A stretch of DNA of 48,710 nucleotides, from contig JAPLRZ010000034.1 in NCBI GenBank assembly GCA_026398895.1, forward strand, positions 1-48,710, given 5' to 3'. The notes under the pieces were generated by a model. The model worked only from the letters and a program-made list of their open reading frames with translations. It was not told where the DNA came from and did no database searches. The stretch is from Methylococcales bacterium (GTDB lineage Bacteria > Pseudomonadota > Gammaproteobacteria > Methylococcales > Methylomonadaceae). The position numbers were made by a program, and so were the translations under genes. The first letter of the stretch is position 1; each line of letters opens with the position of its first letter. Positions 41,328-48,710 of this stretch are shown here, one piece after another.

Positions 41328-42743
41328 ATGGATAGCGTACAAACGCAAAGTTTTTTCCGCGAGTCAGTTGACGGTCAAATTTTAACGCGTGGGGCTTATT
41401 CGGCTACCCCGCTGTATTTTTTGAATCAGCCGATAGGCAATAAATGGTTGGTATCCCATAGTCTTCGAGAACTGGGTGCTTATATCAATTATCAACCTAG
41501 TCCAGAAGGCATTCGAGATTTTCTGTGTTACGGTTTTGTGCCTGCGCCGCGCACTATTTTTCAGGGTATATCCGCCGTTCCTCCGAACATGACTTGTTGC
41601 CTACCATTGGCTGACAAGCAAATCGACTGGAGTCTTGCTGAAATTCCAACAAGACCGCTATTACAACAACCAGAAAATAGCTTTTGGCAACAACTCTGCA
41701 CACACGTTAAGCGTGACCAAGCAGCCGTATTACTGTCAGGTGGATTGGATAGCGCGATGATTGCCGCCGCCGCGACAGCATCGGGAACAAAAATTAGCAC
41801 TTACCATGCACGATTTAGTGGTGCTGATGTTGGTGTAGGCACGGATACTCACGCCGCCAGAATGACCGCACAACACCTAGGCGTAGCACAAAAAGAAATT
41901 GTAGTGAATTCTTTGGATGCGCTGCGTTGGTTTAGTAAAACTGTTGGTGCGTTGGATCAACCTTTAGGTGATCCTGTGTTATTACCGTTTTATTTACTCT
42001 TTAAAGCGATTGGGCAACACCAGCCTCTGCACACGGTATTAACAGGTGAAGGCGGCGATCAATTATTTGGCTCTTGGTCTATGAAGCCTATGATTATGCG
42101 CGAATTATATCCAGAAACTGGTTATCAGCGCGAACAAGGCTATTTAGCCAGTTTTCATAAGTTTTCCGCTGAGTGGTCTGAGTTAATGTCAGCTAAACTT
42201 GGGCAACAGTTGGAGTCTACTATTTGCCTTGAAAGCCCTATTCAACAAGCTTTTGTATCATCACCCTCGGCAGATTTTTGTAATCAATTACGCTGGGTAG
42301 ATTTACAATTAAAGGGATTGCAACATATCGCGCCTAGAATAGAAGCAATGGCAAAAGCACATCAGCTTAGTTTGCAGCATCCTTTTTTTCAGCCCGATAT
42401 GATTGAGTTAGGCATCGCTTTACCTAATCACTTAAAATTATCAGGGGCAAAAGATAAAGTTTTGCTAAAAATGCTTGCTCATTCATACTTACCCGAACAA
42501 GTGGTAGAGCGGCGAAAACAAGGTATGGGCGTTCCTACCAGTGAATGGTTTCGGCGGGGCTTACGACCCTTAGCTGCTTATTGGTTACATAAAAAGCGTT
42601 TGGAAAAATCGGGTTTGCTAAATCCTCACACCGTTCAAGACATTAGACGACAAAATATCACGGCGAGTGATGGTCGTACTAGGCGTTGGGGTGATAGGCT
42701 GTGGATGCTCTGTGTTTTAGAATGTTGGTTTGCTAGTCTTTAA
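41328..42743 (+). CDS. Asparagine-synthetase-like ligase A, glutaminase truncated
   Basis: The 471-residue protein has the ATP-pyrophosphatase signature LLSGGLDSAMI (about 135-145), DQPLGDPVLLP (about 210-220), TGEGGDQLFGSW (about 239-250) and a conserved lysine in RRKQGMGVPTSEWF. These match the synthetase domain of AsnB, beta-lactam synthetase and lasso-peptide cyclases. The N-terminus begins inside the glutaminase fold (YGFVPAPRTIFQGISAVPP), so the first half with catalytic Cys is gone. It therefore cannot release ammonia from glutamine by the usual route and may adenylate a carboxylate for attack by another amine. A partly related gene lies 1 kb downstream. Confidence 0.85.
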   Translation: MDSVQTQSFFRESVDGQILTRGAYSATPLYFLNQPIGNKWLVSHSLRELGAYINYQPSPEGIRDFLCYGFVPAPRTIFQGISAVPPNMTCCLPLADKQIDWSLAEIPTRPLLQQPENSFWQQLCTHVKRDQAAVLLSGGLDSAMIAAAATASGTKISTYHARFSGADVGVGTDTHAARMTAQHLGVAQKEIVVNSLDALRWFSKTVGALDQPLGDPVLLPFYLLFKAIGQHQPLHTVLTGEGGDQLFGSWSMKPMIMRELYPETGYQREQGYLASFHKFSAEWSELMSAKLGQQLESTICLESPIQQAFVSSPSADFCNQLRWVDLQLKGLQHIAPRIEAMAKAHQLSLQHPFFQPDMIELGIALPNHLKLSGAKDKVLLKMLAHSYLPEQVVERRKQGMGVPTSEWFRRGLRPLAAYWLHKKRLEKSGLLNPHTVQDIRRQNITASDGRTRRWGDRLWMLCVLECWFASL

Positions 42744-42763
42744 TTAAATTTAAGAGGTAGATT

Positions 42764-43747
42764 ATGAAGTGTATCGATTGCGGAAAAGAATCAAGTAAAA
42801 AAGATCGAGCTGTAAGCGGTGGACGGTGTAACTCGTGTTACCACGCCTTTGTCACAGAGCCGCTTGAAGACGGCTTAACCGATATAGCGATAAAATCAGC
42901 AGTGGATACCGTTTCATCCAATGGAACGCTTTATTTTTCCAAAGACAATCTCAGGTATCAATTACAGCGCAAATTCAATAAAAAAATCAAAGTATGCGGT
43001 ATCGCTTTGGTGGTTTTAGTGGTTATTTTCATTGCTCTATTGGCATTTGCGTTTATTGCGCGTGGTGTTTTTGTCATGCTCACCCTATTCAGTGCAGTGT
43101 CACTGATAGCCACTCTGGTGTTCAAGTCAAAACTTAAAAGCTATATTACTAAGCTACCCGTGCTAGTTGATAAATGGCTGGTCGTTAATCCCCATGAAAA
43201 ACTACTGACAGCGGAAAAGTCTCAAACTAATACTGACGGTGTAAGTACCGCTAACTTAGATGATATTTCCTTTGATAGAGTGCTTATCTGTGAACGCGAT
43301 GAAACCGTGGATTTTTTTCTCAGCAACTTATTTCACTTTCATTATTCCTGTCCTGTACTCGGTGGTAGTGGTTATCCAAAAGGTATTTATGAGGATATGC
43401 TACGTCGCTTAAAACAAAATCCTAATGTAAAAGTCTTTTTGCTACACGATCATTCACCCGCAGGTATTGCCTTTGCGCGACGCATTAAAACCGACCCCAA
43501 ATGGTTTGGTGGACAACGTTATACTATTGTTGACTTAGGTTTAAATGGCGAGCAAAAAAAGCTGTTTAAAGATATGACTTTTAGATTCGTTGACCGCAAT
43601 AAAAAAGTTAAAGAAACCGCTGAAGTAGCCTTATTTACCCCCGCAGCATTAATCGGCTTGTGTGGCGCGGCAATTAACGAAGGTGTACCGTTTGATTTAG
43701 TCACCAGCGTAGCGGCAGCTACTAGCGGCAGTAACGGTTACGGCTAG
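42764..43747 (+). CDS. Zinc-ribbon, two-TM, Toprim-like protein
   Basis: The 327-residue protein starts with a CxxC...CxxC ribbon (C3, C6, C22, C25). Two membrane helices at about 78-100 and 102-121 follow, then a soluble domain. There, VLICERDETVDFFL (about 173-186), GGSGYPKGIYEDMLRRL and VFLLHDHSPAGIAFARRI (about 224-241) resemble the E ... D-x-D/S-P-x-G layout of Toprim folds such as Spo11/TopVIA. The second acidic residue is serine here (D-H-S), so catalysis is doubtful. The Toprim reading is an inference by eye. It sits between the two AsnB-like genes; its TAG stop shares one base with the next GTG start. Confidence 0.6.
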   Translation: MKCIDCGKESSKKDRAVSGGRCNSCYHAFVTEPLEDGLTDIAIKSAVDTVSSNGTLYFSKDNLRYQLQRKFNKKIKVCGIALVVLVVIFIALLAFAFIARGVFVMLTLFSAVSLIATLVFKSKLKSYITKLPVLVDKWLVVNPHEKLLTAEKSQTNTDGVSTANLDDISFDRVLICERDETVDFFLSNLFHFHYSCPVLGGSGYPKGIYEDMLRRLKQNPNVKVFLLHDHSPAGIAFARRIKTDPKWFGGQRYTIVDLGLNGEQKKLFKDMTFRFVDRNKKVKETAEVALFTPAALIGLCGAAINEGVPFDLVTSVAAATSGSNGYG

Positions 43748-45489
43748 TGAGTCGATTTCAAGTTTATTCTGGTTCTGCCCCTGAACGCTTTATTGCACAA
43801 CTTAACCAAGAAAAAAACTGGCAACTATTAAACCACCAGTCAATAGTTTTTGCCTTTATGCCCGATAGCCGCTGTGATATTGGCGAACAAAGTACGTTGT
43901 TCGCCTCGCCAGATGGACGTTGTGTCGGTATTTTTTCAGGCAAATTATTTGATTTTGATAGATTAACTCATGGCTTTGTCCATGATTTAAGTCCCGCACA
44001 AAAACTAGCCATGTTATTGCAACAGTTATACGCGAAACACGGAACGAGTTTTCCGTTGCAGCTACAAGGCTTTTTTGCCCTTGTCATGCTGGTTGATGGT
44101 CAGTTATTGACGGTGCGTGATGCGATTGGTGAACGACCTGTGTACATTCTGCAAACGCCCACCAGCATTGTAATCGCTGATCGTTTGGCGGCACTGATGG
44201 CGTATCCTGAATGTAGTCGTGTCATTAATCCCGCTGGGGTGAGCGATTTTTTAAGCACAGGATTTTCGCCCTTTTCCCGCACGCCAGTTCAAGGTGTCAG
44301 CAAATTGTTTGCAGGGGTGACGGCAACTATTAGTCTATCGAATATTGAAAGCTTTCATTACCACGAATTACGCGATCAAACGGAAACGATTGCTGAATCA
44401 GACTGTATTGAACAAGTCAGAGCCTCGTTAGAATTAGCGGTTGCTAATCGTTTTGAAGCTAATACCAAAACGGGTTTATTACTGTCAGGCGGTTTAGATT
44501 CTAGCCTAGTGGGTGCGTTAATCGGTGGGCATTCACTCACAGCTGCCTATTCGCTAAACTTTGGTTCAGAATACCGCAACGAATTAGAATTTTCTGGTTT
44601 AATGGCGAAGCACTTGAATATTCCTGCGCGAGTTATTACTGTGACTTCTGCGATGATTAAAGCCAAGTTTTTACAAACTGCAGCTATTTTGGATGAACCC
44701 ATAGGTGATCCGCTCACTGTACCGAATATTATTGTGGTGGAAGAAGCGGCAAAGGAAGTGCAGTTGGTGTTTAATGGCGAAGGTGGCGATCCCGTGTTTG
44801 GTGGTCCCAAAAATCTGCCGATTATGGCTTATGAAGCTTACGGCGTAGGAATGCAAGAATTTTCCCGCGAAGAGATGTACTTAAGGGCTTATAACAAAGG
44901 TCATGAACAGTTGCCGCATTTATTATCCAAAGATTTTCAGCAGCAACTTAAAAATTATTCAAGTTCTGCCGAATTACTCGCGCCGTTTCTCAATGACACA
45001 AGTTTTAGCTCTTATTTACATCGCTTGATGCACATTAATTTGCGTTTAAAAGGCGCGGCGCAAATTTTACCCAAAGTATTAAAAGCCTCAGCAGCGGCGG
45101 GTATTGCGGTACGTTCACCGTTATTTGATAGACAATTAGCAGAATTAGCCTTTAGTTTGCCGCCTGCAATGAAATTAAAAGGTTCGATTGAAAAATATGT
45201 TTTAAAGCAGGCGGTCAGTGATATTGTGCCTGCATCAATTATTAGCCGACCTAAATCTGGTATGTTAGTCCCCGTACATTATTGGTTTAACAAAGAACTT
45301 AGATCGTTTGCTAAGGAGGTTTTATTGCATAGCAACGCTAAAATTCGTAAGCTAATCGAACCAAAAGCACTACAAGACCTAATCGACTTTAAAGGAAGTG
45401 GTATAAGACCTTTTTATGGCGATAGATTATGGCTCTTGCTATCCCTTGAATTATGGATGCAAGCTCACAATATTTCTGACGGACTGTAA
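43747..45489 (+). CDS. Asparagine-synthetase-like ligase B, glutaminase without catalytic Cys
   Basis: The 580-residue protein starts at GTG 43747, overlapping the previous stop by one base. The N-terminal about 200 residues retain a glutaminase-like fold (FFALVMLVDGQLLTVRDAIGERPVYIL), but the initiator is followed by Ser-Arg-Phe, not Cys. The synthetase domain has LLLSGGLDSSLVGAL (about 244-258), DEPIGDPLTVPNI (about 315-327), NGEGGDPVFGG (about 342-352) and a conserved Lys in SRPKSGMLVP. It is similar to, but clearly distinct from, ligase A. A pair of glutaminase-dead AsnB-like enzymes suggests two consecutive or heteromeric amide-forming steps. Confidence 0.85.
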   Translation: MSRFQVYSGSAPERFIAQLNQEKNWQLLNHQSIVFAFMPDSRCDIGEQSTLFASPDGRCVGIFSGKLFDFDRLTHGFVHDLSPAQKLAMLLQQLYAKHGTSFPLQLQGFFALVMLVDGQLLTVRDAIGERPVYILQTPTSIVIADRLAALMAYPECSRVINPAGVSDFLSTGFSPFSRTPVQGVSKLFAGVTATISLSNIESFHYHELRDQTETIAESDCIEQVRASLELAVANRFEANTKTGLLLSGGLDSSLVGALIGGHSLTAAYSLNFGSEYRNELEFSGLMAKHLNIPARVITVTSAMIKAKFLQTAAILDEPIGDPLTVPNIIVVEEAAKEVQLVFNGEGGDPVFGGPKNLPIMAYEAYGVGMQEFSREEMYLRAYNKGHEQLPHLLSKDFQQQLKNYSSSAELLAPFLNDTSFSSYLHRLMHINLRLKGAAQILPKVLKASAAAGIAVRSPLFDRQLAELAFSLPPAMKLKGSIEKYVLKQAVSDIVPASIISRPKSGMLVPVHYWFNKELRSFAKEVLLHSNAKIRKLIEPKALQDLIDFKGSGIRPFYGDRLWLLLSLELWMQAHNISDGL

Positions 45490-45492
45490 ACC

Positions 45493-46065
45493 ATGAAACA
45501 ATGCGCTTTATTTTTTATCCTGTTAGTTAGTTTTTTTGGAAATCATGCTGCGTTAGCAAAATCCAGTTTTTTCAACATCGGTGCTAGCAACAGCAAAGAA
45601 ACGCCTGTAGCTCCTATGCTTGCTGAAAAAATAACGACTACACTCAAAAAACTTCCTGAAGAGGGTGCGTTTCTCAATCACATCGAGTTACTTGAAGGCA
45701 TTAGAGCAATGGATGGCGAAATAGCCAGCGCGGGAGAAATAAAAATTTTGGTTAATTTAGACTGGCAATCCTTACCTAGTCACCCAGAACAACGTAAAGC
45801 CTTAGATAACGCTGCTGCACATATCGTCAATACAGTTTTTACTGAATACAACGACATCACAAAATTGCGAGTTATCGTTAAAATACTCAAAAGCAATGGT
45901 GATTATCAAAGTGCGGCAAAAGTATTTTCTTTCACACGCGCAACGTGGGAACTGACTAAAAATGATTCACGCTATAACCTGAACACACCGACAGGTGCGG
46001 GCTTATTATTAGCATTAGGTGATTATGTAGTATTAACAGCTCAAGGTTGGACACGCGGTTATTAA
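45493..46065 (+). CDS. Exported protein of the AsnB-like operon, unknown
   Basis: The 190-residue protein has a signal peptide (QCALFFILLVSFFGNHAALA, cut after residue 22). The mature part has helical and strand segments (ILVNLDWQSLPSHPEQRKAL near 86-105, LRVIVKILKSNGDYQSAAKVF near 124-144). No domain is recognised and the mature part contains no Cys. It begins three bases after ligase B, so it is firmly part of the operon and places at least one operon product in the periplasm or outside. Confidence 0.65.
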   Translation: MKQCALFFILLVSFFGNHAALAKSSFFNIGASNSKETPVAPMLAEKITTTLKKLPEEGAFLNHIELLEGIRAMDGEIASAGEIKILVNLDWQSLPSHPEQRKALDNAAAHIVNTVFTEYNDITKLRVIVKILKSNGDYQSAAKVFSFTRATWELTKNDSRYNLNTPTGAGLLLALGDYVVLTAQGWTRGY

Positions 46066-46089
46066 CCGTAGCAACTTAGGAGGGGAACA

Positions 46090-46851
46090 ATGACAACACG
46101 AATAGAAACAAGTGTGCAGGTTTGGACTAGCTACTGGGGTGAATTACTCTATGATGACAGTAGCAAAAACAACTCAATAATTTATGGTTTTGAAAATGAA
46201 TCACCTGAGTATGCCGATAATAAACAAGTGACTATTCCCAGCGATGGTGCGTGTTTTGGTTTTGTTGCTAATGGCAGAGTCAGTCTACAAGATCGCCGCG
46301 TGAATTGGTGGATAAACGCAGGGCAATGGTTTAGTGTACCTAGTGGTTTTGTCCTCAATTTAACTTCTAATAGCCGCGTGGTAGTTGCCCAAAGTATTGG
46401 CTATCAAGGTATTCATGCAATGGGAGGGCCGATAGAAGAACAAGGTCGCTTGCGCTATATTGATGGCTGTAGTGATACTTTACTGTGTGCGCCGACCCTA
46501 TTAGGCGATCCTTGTCTGAATTATCTGCATTTCCCCGCTGATATTAGACAAACTGCACATACTCATCCGTCACTTCGCACAGGAATTATTGCCAGAGGGC
46601 AAGGTGTGTGCGTGGCTAATCAGCAAAAAATTACCTTATCGGCGGGGACAGTGTTTTACATCGCTAAAGACACTGAACACCACTTTATCACCGAAACTAA
46701 TACTATGGATGTAATAGCGTATCATCCTGACAGCGATTGGGGACCCACCCATAACGAGCATCCTATGGTTAATCGCACTTGGGTTGATGGACATAAAATT
46801 GACAATCACGCCCCACAACATCAATCAGCTACTATTATTCGTGGTCGCTGA
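46090..46851 (+). CDS. Bicupin-like protein of the AsnB-like operon
   Basis: The 253-residue protein consists of two beta-barrel halves. The first (about 40-115) has RVSLQDRRVNWWINAGQWFSVPSG. The second (about 155-225) has TAHTHPSLRTGIIARGQG and LSAGTVFYIAKDTEHHFIT, a cupin layout with histidines at the metal positions (H-T-H and E-H-H). The glutamate ligand of classical cupins is not evident. It could be a dioxygenase, isomerase or binding protein. A TAGGAGGGG ribosome site gives strong translation 24 bases after the exported protein gene. Confidence 0.65.
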   Translation: MTTRIETSVQVWTSYWGELLYDDSSKNNSIIYGFENESPEYADNKQVTIPSDGACFGFVANGRVSLQDRRVNWWINAGQWFSVPSGFVLNLTSNSRVVVAQSIGYQGIHAMGGPIEEQGRLRYIDGCSDTLLCAPTLLGDPCLNYLHFPADIRQTAHTHPSLRTGIIARGQGVCVANQQKITLSAGTVFYIAKDTEHHFITETNTMDVIAYHPDSDWGPTHNEHPMVNRTWVDGHKIDNHAPQHQSATIIRGR

Positions 46852-46895
46852 GTATGGTAGACTAAAACCCACATTAACAATAACTAAGGACTAAC

Positions 46896-47180
46896 ATGGC
46901 TGAAACTGTAGATGAATTAACGGTTACTTATGAAGATGGCGGCATTGAAACTGTCAAAGAACTCGATAAAAAAGTATTAACTAAAGGTGCGTGGGCAACG
47001 GTTATGTACCGTTACCAAGAATGGAATCGTGCCAAGGAAGAATACAGTGCGGATAAATATACTATTCGCCGTTATCAAAAACGCAACGGCGAATATCAAC
47101 AAAAATCCAAATTTAATATATCCAGCACCGACCAAGCCAAAGCTATTATTGCTGCTCTGGAAGAATGGATAGAAAAATAG
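46896..47180 (+). CDS. Small basic protein at the end of the operon
   Basis: The 94-residue protein has the pattern TKGAWATVMYRYQEWNRAKEEY followed by YTIRRYQKRNGEYQQKSKFNI and a C-terminal helix. Strand-turn-strand features with K-R-N-G-E-Y resemble small single-strand-binding folds of the PC4 type, but this is only an impression. It is separated from the bicupin by 44 bases, with TAAGGA before the ATG, and could be the last gene of the operon or an independent one. It could also be a substrate of the AsnB-like ligases, though no leader/core layout is visible. Confidence 0.6.
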   Translation: MAETVDELTVTYEDGGIETVKELDKKVLTKGAWATVMYRYQEWNRAKEEYSADKYTIRRYQKRNGEYQQKSKFNISSTDQAKAIIAALEEWIEK

Positions 47181-47188
47181 GCTAAAAA

Positions 47189-47299
47189 GTGAAAGCGGTG
47201 TGCAGCGCGAACGGTACACAACATTATCGTTGCCAAAGTGAAAACTGTACGACTAAGTCGTTCATACTGGAATACCGTTATTGTACCAACCTGCAATAT
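47189..47299 (+). pseudogene. IS1-family InsA N-terminal fragment
   Basis: The frame encodes NGTQHYRCQSENCTTKSFIL followed by EYRY, the zinc-finger part of IS1-type InsA proteins. It then loses similarity. The first cysteine pair is partly lost and the helix-turn-helix part is absent, so this is a remnant. Confidence 0.55.
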
Positions 47300-47872
47300 A
47301 TCACCTGCAATTTTGCTCCTGTTTTAATTGAAACAACGCATGAAAAAATCAATAGTGTAGGTCAGAATAAGCCCACCCAAGCCTAGCGCGGTGTGGGTGT
47401 TTCTGACAGTCCAGCTACCGCCTATAATGATTTTCTTATCGCCATCTTCAATGGGGACATATCATCTTGTTAACCGTCTTTTCCCAGCCTGAGCTATCCA
47501 TAATATTAACGTTAAGGGGAAATATAGTCGAGACTGTGGCATAGTGTGCATAGTGCAGTCACTATATTTTGCCGTTCCTTTCTTTTAAGTATTGCTGTTA
47601 GCAAGCCCACAAATAATTTTTGGATGGAGACAGCGGTATCGATTACCTAAAGACCGCTTTACCGCTAAGCAATTTAACTCACAGGTGTCTGAAACGACAG
47701 TTCCTATTACTGACATCGTAGTAAATTCTTTAGGCACTAATTTAACAGACTGGCAAATGATAACAGGTGTTAACCCAGTGGAAATTAAAAGGTTAGCTTG
47801 GAATGGCGGGGATGGAATTACTGTGGTGTGGATATTTCCACCGATGTAGGGAATAGCTTGCGGTGGTGGGTG
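47300..47872. other. Intergenic stretch with one doubtful frame
   Basis: A plus-strand frame at 47592-47849 starts at a TTG and encodes RQRYRLPKDRFTAKQFNSQV and further polar sequence. No family is recognised and no ribosome site is clear. The remainder shows no gene. This is probably decayed mobile DNA. Confidence 0.3.
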
Positions 47873-47878
47873 AAATAT

Positions 47879-47985
47879 GGAGTCAAAAAGCTTTAGCTTT
47901 TTGCGAATCGCCAATAGCTAAAGCTATTGAACTCCGCCTCAACAACCTGATGTTTAGCTTAAATAACAGATTTAACCCACTACCC
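47879..47985. repeat. GGAGT...ACTCC hairpin plus exact 20-base MITE end
   Basis: GGAGTCAAAAAGCTTTAGCT to AGCTAAAGCTATTGAACTCC (47879-47935) is a hairpin of the type at 3996-4048. The sequence ACAGATTTAACCCACTACCC at 47966-47985 is identical to the MITE end at 16151-16170. No matching left end is seen. Confidence 0.7.
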
Positions 47986-48052
47986 AGCTTTGACAGCGCA
48001 TTAATGGAGGTCAAATGCTTTATCCAATAAGTAGCCACCCAACACTCAACGA

Positions 48053-48110
48053 TTAAGCGAGCAGGAAAACCATTCCAATGTGACAATGGTTCACCATTCA
48101 TTTCAAAAGC
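48053..48110 (+). pseudogene. Possible IS3-family transposase fragment
   Basis: The frame RAGKPFQCDNGSPFISKA resembles the second catalytic aspartate region of IS3-group transposases (G-K-P-x-x-I-R-x-D-N-G-P-E-F-I-S). The match is short and flanked by stops. Confidence 0.35.
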
Positions 48111-48169
48111 AACCAACGTATTTTCATCTAGTGCTTTTGCTAGAGCTAAGCACTAATAAAATAATAGCG

Positions 48170-48440
48170 GGAATTGGTCTTTTTGAATTCAATGTCAATG
48201 CAAATATTTTTCATGGCTGGGTTGTTCCGTGCTTATTGCCTGCTTTACCGTCAAATAGTGTGGTTGTGATGAATACCCCCTCTTCATAAACGGCAGGATA
48301 TTCAAGAGGCTATTACACAAGCGGGGCATATTTTGGCGTATTTGCCACCTTACTCGCCGATCTTAATCCGATTGAAAAAAATGGGCGCAAGCTAAAGCTA
48401 TTCGCCTCTTGCTATCCGAAGCTGCACACATAAAGGCATG
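48170..48440 (+). pseudogene. IS630-family transposase C-terminal remnant with frameshifts
   Basis: Reading across frames gives NIFHGWVV..LLPALPSNSVVVM, then HKRQDIQEAITQAGHILAYL with PPYSP, then DLNPIEK and WAQAKAIR, which is the conserved DDE end of IS630 transposases. At least three frame changes (near 48284, 48357 and 48380) break it. The N-terminus is missing. Confidence 0.75.
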
Positions 48441-48521
48441 AGTTAACCTAAAGAGGGTTAATTTTGAGTTGAGAGGAGTCAATAGCCCGTGGGTGACAGG
48501 CTACTGAGAGAAGGCTAAAAG

Positions 48522-48710
48522 CTACTTCTTTTTAGAGGAGGTTTCAGGAAGGTCTGTTTTTTTTGCTGGGTCGGCGGGCGTGGCGGCTGGGGCTGGGGAG
48601 GCAAGTAAAATATCGGTTTTATTTTTTTCGATAGTTTTAGTGCCAATGCCAGAGACGTGGGTTAAGTCTTCAAGTGTTTTGAAGTTACCATTTTTTGCAC
48701 GATAATCGAC
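48522..48710 (-). CDS. ComEA-like helix-hairpin-helix protein, C-terminal part
   Basis: The minus-strand frame runs off the window and ends at TAG 48522-48524. The visible 62 residues are VDYRAKNGNFKTLEDLTHVS, then GIGTKTIEKNKTDILLA and an Ala/Pro/Lys-rich tail ending SSKKK. The pattern F-x-x-x-E-D-L-x-x-V-x-G-I-G-x-K-T is the helix-hairpin-helix DNA-binding motif of the ComEA family, which binds incoming DNA in competence. The N-terminus and signal peptide lie outside the window, so ComEA itself versus a ComEA-domain protein cannot be settled. Confidence 0.75.
   Translation of the reverse strand, partial: VDYRAKNGNFKTLEDLTHVSGIGTKTIEKNKTDILLASPAPAATPADPAKKTDLPETSSKKK

Noticed and set aside
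40510..47180. Classical lasso-peptide cluster
   Set aside because: No leader-binding PqqD-like protein, transglutaminase-like leader peptidase, ABC exporter or precursor peptide was found; only the AsnB-like similarity supports it.

Overview
The window reads as a chromosome segment of a moderately AT-rich gammaproteobacterium. The evidence is the block ffs-dnaX-ybaB, the block tig-clpP-clpX, a hupB-tRNA-Val-tRNA-Asp-ppiD string, a ubiquinone-pathway hydroxylase, an MscK-type channel and an LdtD/MepK-type peptidoglycan pair. The membrane-anchored multicopper oxidase and the dense dispersed hairpin repeats would fit a methanotroph-like (Methylococcales) genome, but no methane-oxidation gene is present, so that placement is only an inference.

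Layout. 1-858: a STAS anti-sigma antagonist and a HATPase anti-sigma kinase. 869-1500: MITE-like and palindromic repeats. 1505-3981: the SRP 4.5S RNA, dnaX, ybaB and a HIT-family gene. 4318-8850 (minus strand): hemW, ppiD, two tRNAs, hupB and a truncated RtcB-like remnant. 9144-10880: a multicopper oxidase. 11256-15886 (plus strand): two tRNA-Leu genes flanking a radical SAM gene, then tig, clpP and clpX. 15905-17711: a graveyard of repeats, an IS1595 fragment and a truncated restriction-modification gene. 17753-22635 (minus strand): an MscK-like channel and a UbiH-family hydroxylase. 22825-28266: one very large orphan glutamate-synthase-like gene. 28315-32597 (minus strand): an IS256 remnant, a lipoprotein with a five-residue tandem repeat, then DhaL, DUF1289, cupin, MBL/beta-CASP and LOG genes. 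32749-36062: a convergent pair, an L,D-transpeptidase and a His-rich Tat-exported murein peptidase. 36324-40294: metF, two unknown membrane-anchored proteins, a YihY-family protein and a small secreted protein. 40510-47180: a compact seven-gene operon. 47189-48440: IS1, possible IS3 and IS630 remnants. 48522-48710: the end of a ComEA-like helix-hairpin-helix gene.

The most unusual unit is the operon at 40510-47180. It contains a TSUP permease, two different asparagine-synthetase-like ATP-pyrophosphatase ligases that both lack the catalytic glutaminase cysteine, a zinc-ribbon/two-TM/Toprim-like protein between them, a secreted protein, a bicupin and a small basic protein. The spacing (8 bp gap, 20 bp gap, 1 bp overlap, 3 bp gap, 24 bp gap, 44 bp gap) suggests one transcript. 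Two glutaminase-dead AsnB-like enzymes in one operon suggest ATP-dependent amide formation on a substrate that brings its own amine, but no substrate or precursor peptide was identified.

A second theme is repeat invasion of coding ends. A dispersed terminal repeat supplies the hemW stop codon. A hairpin repeat covers the hemW start. Another repeat is translated in frame inside the signal region of the MscK-like channel. A MITE end abuts the start of the radical SAM gene.
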